A DNA stretch of 64,000 nucleotides. Source: an uncultured Shewanella sp. (GTDB taxonomy: Bacteria; Pseudomonadota; Gammaproteobacteria; Enterobacterales; Shewanellaceae). This document shows, one piece after another, positions 57,626 through 64,000 of this stretch; position 1 is the first letter of the stretch, and every line of letters begins with the position of its first letter. The translations under genes were made by a program, and so were the position numbers. The stretch covers positions 1 to 64,000 of the forward strand of contig NZ_CANMIO010000004.1 of NCBI RefSeq assembly GCF_947497935.1, written 5' to 3'. Below the pieces are notes generated by a model, which was not told the origin of the DNA, did no database searches, and saw nothing but the letters and a program-made list of their open reading frames with translations.

Positions 57626-57910
57626 CTAAGCTTTAAATGGGTCTTCACAATCGACTAAGTGACGACTCACCTCTCCCTGAAGCTCAGGATGGTTATCGAG
57701 TTCGCCACTGATGTTGTTAACCGTAATCAGCTTTACTCTTGCGCAATGGCTAACATCGGCATTGAGCTGCAACCAAACAGACATCATATTCAGTGGATTC
57801 AGGAAATAATAAAGACCAGCTTTATGCTCCCAAAGGTTGGTCCACCGGGTGCCGGTTGCTTGCTCTTTTTTACTTGGGTTGTTTGAAATCAAACAGAAAT
57901 ACAATAACAT
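57626..57910 (-). CDS. Possible small protein of unknown function
   Basis: A 94-codon minus-strand frame ends 18 bases before a bidirectional terminator and begins just before the diguanylate cyclase start. Its second half (VWLQLNADVSHCARVKL, then ISGELDNHPELQGEVSRHL and CEDPFKA) reads like protein. The N-terminal third is less convincing, and a start at the internal Met-Met (codons 42-43) would give a protein of about 53 residues. I do not recognise it. It could be a chance frame. Confidence 0.4.
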   Translation of the reverse strand: MLLYFCLISNNPSKKEQATGTRWTNLWEHKAGLYYFLNPLNMMSVWLQLNADVSHCARVKLITVNNISGELDNHPELQGEVSRHLVDCEDPFKA

Positions 57911-57939
57911 ATAAGCAACATAATGGAGCTGGACCTAAT

Positions 57940-58986
57940 ATGGATATGGATAGCAAAGAATTAAATAGTACCTACAACTTAAGGAGGGCTGTGTTAATTG
58001 GCATGTGCACGCTTTTAGGCTGCCTGAGCTTTCTACTTGGTATTATCAACTTATCTATTGCTGCAAAGTGGATAACTCTTGGTTTTATTGAACTATTCTA
58101 CGCACTGTGCTCATTCACACTGGCGGTACTAGCAGTCAAAAGAAGACACCAATTTTGGCAAGTTATCCTGTATATTTTTGCCTTAACCGCTATCGTTATT
58201 TACGCCGTATCTCTCTCAAAAACCATAGGCTCAATGATCTGCTGGGTACTGGTTTTACCCACGGTTTACTATCTTCTTTTAGGTAAGAAATTTGCGAATT
58301 TACCGGTAATTATTCTTTTCTCTGCAGTAGTTGCAGATATCATTGGTAAATATGGTTTTACCGTTAACCCGCTGCTGATTAACTTCATTTTTAGTTATCT
58401 ACTTATTTGGGCGGTTTCTCATATCTACGAGAAAAACCGTGCTAATTCAGAAGCTAAATTACAAAATCTGGCACTGCAAGATCCACTCACATTAAGCTTT
58501 AATCGGCTAGCACTAACAAAGTATTTCGAGGATGTCGTTGCAAAGCAATCTCTGCAAGAGTTTGCTGATGAAGTACACCTACTGATTTTAGATATCGATT
58601 TTTTCAAGCAGGTAAACGATAAATATGGCCATGAAGCGGGCGATATTGTTCTACAACAAAGTGCCAAAATTATCAGCCGCATCGCCGGAGATAAACAGAC
58701 ATTTAGGATCGGTGGTGAAGAATTTTGTGTGATGATTGAAAACAAAAAACAAGATGACGCAATAGCCCTTGCTCAATTAATCAGAACAGAACTCGCACAG
58801 CATCCCTTTAAGCTCACAGAACATGAGAATATCAATATCACCGTCAGTATAGGACTTAGCAATTATCAACCAGGTATGGCGTTACCAAGTCTATTACGCC
58901 AAGCCGATCAGCGGTTATATCGCGCTAAACACACAGGTCGAAATCAAGTGATTTACCACAACGCACCACTTGCGGCTTCGGCATAA
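57940..58986 (+). CDS. Membrane-bound diguanylate cyclase (GGDEF)
   Basis: This 348-residue protein has about six N-terminal transmembrane helices (residues about 15-175), a short linker helix, and a GGDEF domain with DPLTLSFNRLAL at its start, LLILDIDFFKQVNDKYGHEAGD and the active-site RIGGEEFCVMIE. The inhibitory RxxD site five residues before GGEEF is absent. It should make cyclic di-GMP in response to an unknown membrane or external signal. The start at 57940 is chosen over a longer frame that would overlap the opposite small gene. Confidence 0.9.
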   Translation: MDMDSKELNSTYNLRRAVLIGMCTLLGCLSFLLGIINLSIAAKWITLGFIELFYALCSFTLAVLAVKRRHQFWQVILYIFALTAIVIYAVSLSKTIGSMICWVLVLPTVYYLLLGKKFANLPVIILFSAVVADIIGKYGFTVNPLLINFIFSYLLIWAVSHIYEKNRANSEAKLQNLALQDPLTLSFNRLALTKYFEDVVAKQSLQEFADEVHLLILDIDFFKQVNDKYGHEAGDIVLQQSAKIISRIAGDKQTFRIGGEEFCVMIENKKQDDAIALAQLIRTELAQHPFKLTEHENINITVSIGLSNYQPGMALPSLLRQADQRLYRAKHTGRNQVIYHNAPLAASA

Positions 58987-59212
58987 CAAAAATGGGACAT
59001 GCTTGCAGCAAAGGTCGCTCCTGTTCGCCTTTGTCCAAAGTAGAAGCAGCGTTAAACTAAAGCCTTTGGCCTAGCAAAAGCGCAATAGCATAGGGCTCAC
59101 ACCGCATTTTATGTTAAAATCCCCTATCAGCTTTATGAATGTGTAACAGATCTCATTTGTTTGACTGAAGGTAGTGAAACCCTACCAAAATAAACTAATG
59201 AGGATACGAGAT

Positions 59213-59509
59213 ATGAAAAAATTAAATGCCGAACAGCGCAAAGCCCGAGATAACGAACGTTTTTCACAACGGGTAGATGAGCGCAGAACCAAGGGCGAAG
59301 ACGTTGTTGCTTACGCACTTTCCAATGCAAAAGCCTATAAGTTTCTGACTAAACCTGAGAGATACGAGCTTAAGCAAAGACAAGCCGCTCTGCTCAATGA
59401 AGTAAAATTAACAGCGGAAGAAAAGCTTAAACTTAGACAAGAGCAAGAGTTGCAACAAATTGAAGCAACATTTGAAGCCGATGAAGACGGTTCAACATCG
59501 AGCAACTAA
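59213..59509 (+). CDS. Small charged coiled-coil protein of unknown function
   Basis: This 98-residue protein is very rich in Lys, Glu, Arg and Gln and is predicted helical throughout (KKLNAEQRKARDNERFSQR; LTAEEKLKLRQEQELQQIE), ending in an acidic tail. GAGG lies upstream of the ATG at 59213. I do not recognise a family. The strong terminator behind it and the ribosome site support a real gene. Confidence 0.65.
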   Translation: MKKLNAEQRKARDNERFSQRVDERRTKGEDVVAYALSNAKAYKFLTKPERYELKQRQAALLNEVKLTAEEKLKLRQEQELQQIEATFEADEDGSTSSN

Positions 59510-59555
59510 GGCTCTGCAAACTTAGCTTAGTAAAAATCGAGCTAAGACAATAAGT

Positions 59556-59588
59556 AAAAAAGGGAAGTTAAACGTACTTCCCTTTTTT
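59556..59588. terminator. Bidirectional terminator
   Basis: AAAAAAGGGAAGT and ACTTCCCTTTTTT arms lie between the convergent coiled-coil gene and NDH-2 gene. Confidence 0.92.
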
Positions 59589-59610
59589 TATCACTTTAGC
59601 TTATTACACA

Positions 59611-60912
59611 TTAATGTAATTTCATTCTCGGTCTCACCACACGCATTACCTTTTCAGCGCACCATAACCCGATAGTTTTAAACGTGCCGTGAATCGCCTG
59701 CTGATGCATACGGTAAAGCGAGATATACACTAAACGGGCAATCTTACCCTCTACGAACATGCTGCTTTTAGTTAAGTTCCCCATCAAACTACCAACAGTA
59801 CTGTAGCGCGATAAGTTAACCAATGAGCCATGGTCGACATACACATAATCGTGCAGCGGCGCACCTTTAAGCTCATTAAGAATGTTCTTCTCGACGCACT
59901 GCGCCATTTGGTGTGCAGACTGCGCGCGCGGTGGTACAAAACTACCATCGGCTTGTTGGCAGGCACAGCAATCACCTATCACGTAAATATCGTCGCTAAC
60001 GGTACTTAGTAAGTTTGGTTTAACCATAATTTGGTTAGCACGGTTAAGCTCAAACAAACCGATATCTTTGATAAAGTCAGGTGCTTTTACCCCTGCAGCC
60101 CAAAGCATAATATTGGCTTCAATCAATTGACCTTCAGAAGTCACAAAACCTGCAGCGGTCGCTTCACTAATACGGGTATTCTCCATCACATTAACGCCAA
60201 GCTTGCTCAATTCAATTCTAGCTGAAGTGGCAATCCGCTCTGGCAGCGCAGGCAAGATACGTTCGCCAGCTTCAATCAAGTGAATATTAAGCTTATCGGC
60301 GGTCATCTTACTTAATCCATAGACTTTAAGCATGTCAGTTACATGGTAAAGCTCAGCTGATAATTCAACACCCGTTGCGCCACCACCAACAATGGCGATA
60401 TTAAGCTCATTAATGCTTTCTGACTGGTGCACCCGAGTAAAACTATCTAAAAGTGCATTATGAAAGCGGTTTGCTTGCTGGTGCGAGTCTAAGAAAAAGC
60501 TGTTCTCTTTAACGCCCGGGGTATTAAAGTCATTACTGACGCTACCAATAGCAATCACCAGTTTGTCATATTGAATTTGGCGTTCAGGTAACATCACCTT
60601 ACCCGCTTCATCAACAATGGGAGCCACTGAAATTGACTGTGTACTTTCGTCTAAGCCACAGAAAGTGCCCAGTTGAAATTGGTAGCCATGCTTAGCCGCA
60701 TGAGCTGAATACACCACCCCATCGAGTGCAGAATCAAGTGAGCCGGTTGCCACTTCATGAAGTAATGGCTTCCAAATATGAGTCCGGTTCCTATCGACTA
60801 AGATGATTTGCGCTAAGTTTTTCTTACCTAGCTTGTGACCCAATTGAGTCGCTAATTCCAAACCACCAGCACCACCACCAACAATCACGATTTTTGGATT
60901 TGCCGATCTCAT
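59611..60912 (-). CDS. ndh: Type II NADH:quinone dehydrogenase
   Basis: This 433-residue FAD enzyme oxidises NADH without pumping protons. The FAD motif is KIVIVGGGAGGLELATQLG, and the second dinucleotide motif is NIAIVGGGATGVELSAEL for NADH. The FAD-binding end is IYVIGDCCACQQ, and VPPRAQSAHQMA is family-typical. The ATG at 60912 follows TGAGGAA at proper distance; an upstream GTG would contain that ribosome site. Confidence 0.94.
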   Translation of the reverse strand: MRSANPKIVIVGGGAGGLELATQLGHKLGKKNLAQIILVDRNRTHIWKPLLHEVATGSLDSALDGVVYSAHAAKHGYQFQLGTFCGLDESTQSISVAPIVDEAGKVMLPERQIQYDKLVIAIGSVSNDFNTPGVKENSFFLDSHQQANRFHNALLDSFTRVHQSESINELNIAIVGGGATGVELSAELYHVTDMLKVYGLSKMTADKLNIHLIEAGERILPALPERIATSARIELSKLGVNVMENTRISEATAAGFVTSEGQLIEANIMLWAAGVKAPDFIKDIGLFELNRANQIMVKPNLLSTVSDDIYVIGDCCACQQADGSFVPPRAQSAHQMAQCVEKNILNELKGAPLHDYVYVDHGSLVNLSRYSTVGSLMGNLTKSSMFVEGKIARLVYISLYRMHQQAIHGTFKTIGLWCAEKVMRVVRPRMKLH

Positions 60913-61325
60913 TCTTTGATTCCTCACAAGGGGCTACTATTGGTCCATTGATGGCTGCAATAGAGCTAAATACTAATTTAACAATCTCTTCTTTAATGAG
61001 CATATGTTGACGGAAAACATGACCTAAGTCACGTTGAATAAATTCGTTTTTTTGACAAAAATCAGTTGATTTAACCAGCAACAACAAGAATCGCAACAAG
61101 ATTTACAATGAAGTTCTACAGCATCACCGCATTAAATATAAAATATATAAACAACCGAGTTAATAACATTAAAACCTAATTACTAACCAAGGTGACAAGG
61201 AAGGCCAATACGCGACGACGAGGCCTAAATATTTGCTAGCGAGATCAAAATTAACTCAAGATAAACTAGCGCTAAAGCAAGCAAACAACTATTTTAGCCG
61301 CCCTTTTGAATCACCAATTGAACAT
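60913..61325. other. Intergenic region between ndh and the DUF2541 gene
   Basis: This divergent AT-rich region must hold both promoters. I see no clear FNR or ArcA site and no repeat. Confidence 0.4.
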
Positions 61326-61709
61326 ATGAACATGAAATCCTTTGTGGCAGGCCTAATGATGGCTGCAAGCATGCTAGCAGTAAGCAATGTTGCCATGGCT
61401 GATGAACAAATCACTCTAGGTCGTACCATCTTATTAGGCGCTGGCGATCACGGCGCTAAGATCCCGCTACTCGTTTGCCGTAAAACAGATGCTATCCGCG
61501 TTAAAGCAGAGCGTAACCTTCACCTAGAAAAGATTAAGGTGACATTTAACAACGGTCAAACTAAGACGATTCACTTTTATCGTGACCTAAAGAAAAACAA
61601 ATACACCGACTGGCGTAAGTTTGCTTACCCTCGCTGTGTAAAGAAGCTAGAAGTCTTCGGTAATTCTGACGGTTCAAAGGCTGGCGTTAAAGTATTAGGC
61701 CGCAAATAA
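61326..61709 (+). CDS. Secreted DUF2541-like protein
   Basis: This 127-residue protein has a signal peptide (KSFVAGLMMAASMLAVSNVAMA). The mature domain carries ITLGRTILLGAGDHGAKIPLLVCRKTDAIRVKAERNLHLEKI and ends with YPRCVKKLEVFG, where two Cys could bond. This matches the DUF2541 pattern. Function is unknown. ATG at 61332 is an equally possible start. A strong terminator follows. Confidence 0.75.
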   Translation: MNMKSFVAGLMMAASMLAVSNVAMADEQITLGRTILLGAGDHGAKIPLLVCRKTDAIRVKAERNLHLEKIKVTFNNGQTKTIHFYRDLKKNKYTDWRKFAYPRCVKKLEVFGNSDGSKAGVKVLGRK

Positions 61710-61722
61710 TCGCTTCAAAACA

Positions 61723-61752
61723 AAAAATGACCACATAAATGTGGTCATTTTT
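61723..61752. terminator. Intrinsic terminator
   Basis: AAAAATGACCACA and TGTGGTCATTTTT arms with a TAAA loop and a long T run. It lies between convergent genes. Confidence 0.93.
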
Positions 61753-61781
61753 TTTATACTATCGCAACTGCAAACAGCGGA

Positions 61782-62309
61782 TTAATTTGCTTGCTGTTGG
61801 CACTCTAATAATAACTGCTGGAAATGTGCGCCTAAATCCTGACTCGCAAACTCTTCGCTAGCCGTTGCCATCTGTTGCAGGTGCTGCAATCCCTGCTCTA
61901 CACCTTGTTCGGCAATGATCTGCTTAGCATAAGCCGCTGCATCGGCGCCTTTTTGTAGTAGGCTAGACATATTATCTAGGCTAAAATCTTGATCCATTAA
62001 GGCTTCTAGTTCACTAAGTAGCTCAGCAATCTTTGCCGACTCGACTAAAGCGCCCTCAACGTTAACAAGCTCACCAACGGGATCCATCTCCAGCTTACTG
62101 GCAACACAAGCGGCAACACTGCCCACATCGGCACCGTTTGCAACCGCTTCAATACCTTGACTACGGATCTGTTCAATTACTTGCTGTAACTGCTCATTTT
62201 TGGCTAGCCAAGCTTGCTCTAACTGCTGCTTTTCATCACCACCAAAATAACCACAACTACTTAGGGCAAACGCCAAAACAGCCGGAACCATTACCGTCTT
62301 TAACTGCAT
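61782..62309 (-). CDS. Helical lipoprotein of unknown function
   Basis: This 175-residue protein has a lipoprotein signal (lipobox LSSC, Cys19 in FALSSCGYFGG). The mature part is helical and rich in Gln, Glu, Ala and Leu (QQLEQAWLAKNEQLQQVIEQ; GLQHLQQMATASEEFASQ). Three further Cys are few and scattered. I do not recognise the family. GGAG precedes the ATG. Confidence 0.75.
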   Translation of the reverse strand: MQLKTVMVPAVLAFALSSCGYFGGDEKQQLEQAWLAKNEQLQQVIEQIRSQGIEAVANGADVGSVAACVASKLEMDPVGELVNVEGALVESAKIAELLSELEALMDQDFSLDNMSSLLQKGADAAAYAKQIIAEQGVEQGLQHLQQMATASEEFASQDLGAHFQQLLLECQQQAN

Positions 62310-62448
62310 TTATATACTCCAAAAATCAAAGGCTAATTAGCCACTGCCGCTAGTATACCGAGTTAATTAAATGACGACTTTTAAACTTAATTAATCTTCA
62401 ACTGGTCGTTAATTTTCTAATCACATGACACTGGTTCAGTGATAAAAC

Positions 62449-63237
62449 TCATAACTCTTTCGACCTGATATATTGCTTAGGTGATTGACCCAAGGTCTTT
62501 TTGAAAAAAGTAATGAACGCGCTAACGGACTCATAACCCAACTCATCAGCAATGCGCTGCACTGAGTCCCCTGTTGCTAATTTTTGCAATGCTAAAACAA
62601 TGTGTAGCTGTCCACGCCAGCGGCCAAAGGTAAGACCGATTTCACTCTTAACTAACCTCGCTAATGTTCGCTCACTCATTGCAAACTGGCTTGCCCACTG
62701 GGCCACGGTTCGCCTATCTTCAGGCGCGTCCATCAATGCCTTGGCTATTGCCTTTAGTCTTGGCTCCGCTGGAATTGGAAAGTCGTAGTGCTGTGTTGGC
62801 ATAGTACGCAGTTGTTCGATAATCACACCAACCAAGTTGTCAGTTGCACTAGCTTGCAGATAACCTTGATCCAGCCCCGTTAAGTGCACGATTAACTCTC
62901 TGATCAAGGGGGTTATTGACAAGGTACAGCTGCGTTCCGGCATGCCTTCAACATCGGGATCAATAAATAGCATACATACATTTGCATTCTTAGATATTTG
63001 ATTGCTGTGGGGGATCTGGCTTGGGATCCATACAGCACAATTAGGCGGTACTATCCAGATAGCATCATCAATTTTACACTTCACAAACCCATTCAAAGCC
63101 AATACTAACTGGCACTTTCGATGCTGATGAAAAGGTGTCTCTGCATCTCCCTTTTCACCAACCCATCCATATGCAACCACACGCTGAGGATATTGATCTG
63201 AATCGAATTCGGGTAACGATGGAGTATAAAACTTCAT
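62449..63237 (-). CDS. AraC-family regulator (cupin plus HTH), NimR-like
   Basis: This 262-residue regulator has an N-terminal cupin (TPFHQHRKCQLVLALNGFVKC, VPPNCAVWIPSQIPHSN) and a C-terminal double helix-turn-helix (WASQFAMSERTLARLVKSEIGLTFGRWRGQLHI; VQRIADELGYESVSAFITFFKKTLGQSPKQY). The cupin-first layout and length resemble E. coli NimR (YeaM), which controls the divergent exporter NimT. Here, too, a CynX/NimT-type exporter starts 100 bases away in the opposite direction. Confidence 0.88.
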   Translation of the reverse strand: MKFYTPSLPEFDSDQYPQRVVAYGWVGEKGDAETPFHQHRKCQLVLALNGFVKCKIDDAIWIVPPNCAVWIPSQIPHSNQISKNANVCMLFIDPDVEGMPERSCTLSITPLIRELIVHLTGLDQGYLQASATDNLVGVIIEQLRTMPTQHYDFPIPAEPRLKAIAKALMDAPEDRRTVAQWASQFAMSERTLARLVKSEIGLTFGRWRGQLHIVLALQKLATGDSVQRIADELGYESVSAFITFFKKTLGQSPKQYIRSKEL

Positions 63238-63337
63238 AGAATGACCGTTTTTAGCAACATAGAGTCACTATAGCTCAATACAGTAAGCATTTAGAAGCGT
63301 AAGCTAGCGCACTTTCACATTATCAAAGGAGCCTATT

Positions 63338-64000
63338 GTGACGTTATCGCATCCTTCTCGTTTTGCTAGCAGTGCATTCTTACTACTTGGCGTACTCTTA
63401 ATCGCCATCAGCTTACGCAGCCCTATTACCGGTGTAGGTCCTTTACTTGATTCCATAAGAGCCGAACTGCACCTTACTGCAACCCAAGCTGGAATGCTCA
63501 CAACTCTCCCGCTGTTAGCATTTGCGTTTTTCTCGCCAGTCGCTTCCAAAGTTGCCAGCAAACGTGGTCTTGAGCAAGCCCTGATGCTGTCGTTACTCTT
63601 TATTATCATCGGCTTAAGTATCAGATCGCTGGGTTCTGTAAGCTCTCTTTTTCTCGGAACCGTGATCATAGGTGCCGGTATCGCCTTTGCTAATGTACTA
63701 CTACCAAGCTTAATGAAGCGCGACTTTCCAACTAAAATTGCTACCATGACCTCCATGTATGTGTTGATGATGGGAGCTGGCTCAGCTATCACGGCAAGTT
63801 TAGCTATTCCTCTAGATGACATGGCTAAGCAGTTATCGATAAGTTTTATCCCCAGTTGGGCGTTTTCATTGGGCAGTTTAGTCATTTTCCCGCTTATCGC
63901 GATCTTGGTATGGCTGCCACAGATGCGTAATCACACATCACCAAGCAAAGAAACTCAAAAACTTGATAGTCACAGCTATCTCTGGCGTAGCCTTGGTGCC
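63338..64000 (+). CDS. CynX/NimT-type MFS exporter, truncated by the window end
   Basis: The first 221 codons remain open at the window edge. The start is GTG with AAAGGAG seven bases upstream. The protein begins MTLSHPSRFASSAFLLLGVLL and shows ISLRSPITGVGPLLDSIRAEL, TATQAGMLTTLPLLAFAFFSPVA and GAGIAFANVLLPSLMKRDFP, blocks of the cyanate/nitroimidazole transporter branch of the major facilitator family. Six helices are seen so far. It is divergent from the AraC-type regulator. The opposite strand is also open here but gives no plausible protein. Confidence 0.82.
   Translation, partial: MTLSHPSRFASSAFLLLGVLLIAISLRSPITGVGPLLDSIRAELHLTATQAGMLTTLPLLAFAFFSPVASKVASKRGLEQALMLSLLFIIIGLSIRSLGSVSSLFLGTVIIGAGIAFANVLLPSLMKRDFPTKIATMTSMYVLMMGAGSAITASLAIPLDDMAKQLSISFIPSWAFSLGSLVIFPLIAILVWLPQMRNHTSPSKETQKLDSHSYLWRSLGA

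Noticed and set aside
63304..63885. A 193-codon minus-strand open frame at the right edge
   Set aside because: It is antisense to the MFS exporter, which has a ribosome site, a membrane-protein pattern and family motifs.

Overview
The window reads as a chromosome segment of a marine gammaproteobacterium, most likely Shewanella or a close relative. The pointers are a periplasmic tetraheme cytochrome paired with a fumarate-reductase-like flavoprotein, family-typical porin, NupC, MscK and NDH-2 proteins, moderate GC, and families of intergenic repeats scattered between operons. No rRNA, tRNA, CRISPR array, prophage or insertion sequence was recognised by eye.

Region 1 (about 1-8,340) is the most unusual part. 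It holds a porin, a divergently oriented sigma-54 activator with a GAF-like sensor, and a three-gene cluster: a Tat-exported FAD reductase, a Sec-exported aromatic amino acid lyase homologue, and a secreted tetraheme cytochrome c. Both the porin and the reductase cluster have a -24/-12 promoter with correct GG/GC spacing. Both have identical upstream activator boxes (GATATTTCGTGG and GATATTTCAC). The lyase lacks the Ala-Ser-Gly triad that forms the MIO electrophile, yet keeps other active-site residues. The best-known lyase of this fold without MIO is ergothionase. I infer a periplasmic respiratory system in which a betaine such as ergothioneine is cleaved to an unsaturated acid that the flavoprotein reduces with electrons from the cytochrome. 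The substrate is not proven.

Region 2 (8,640-9,910) holds two membrane proteins (MAPEG, HdeD-like) between repeat mosaics. Region 3 (10,330-24,420) is a cobalamin block: BtuF, CobO, CobQ, CobU, CobS, CobT, BtuC, a BtuD-type ATPase behind a cobalamin riboswitch, CobC, and then MetH with a MetJ-type operator. It looks like corrinoid uptake, salvage and lower-ligand assembly feeding B12-dependent methionine synthase.

Region 4 (24,500-31,700) has an acetyltransferase-like gene, a tiny histidine-containing membrane protein and a complete urease operon ureDABCEFG. Region 5 (32,000-50,650) contains a triple-domain RidA protein, an MscK channel, adenosine deaminase, a uridine-phosphorylase-family enzyme, a LysR regulator facing a polar amino acid ABC transporter, a Sel1-repeat lipoprotein, a YbaK deacylase, a flavodoxin-fold oxidoreductase, NupC and a DUF2076 protein.

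Region 6 (51,000-64,000) contains an S9 peptidase, a DUF805 protein, a 1,193-residue protein I do not recognise, a diguanylate cyclase, NDH-2, small secreted or lipoprotein genes, and at the right edge an AraC regulator divergent from a truncated CynX/NimT-type exporter. Many gene ends carry clear intrinsic terminators, several of them shared between convergent genes.
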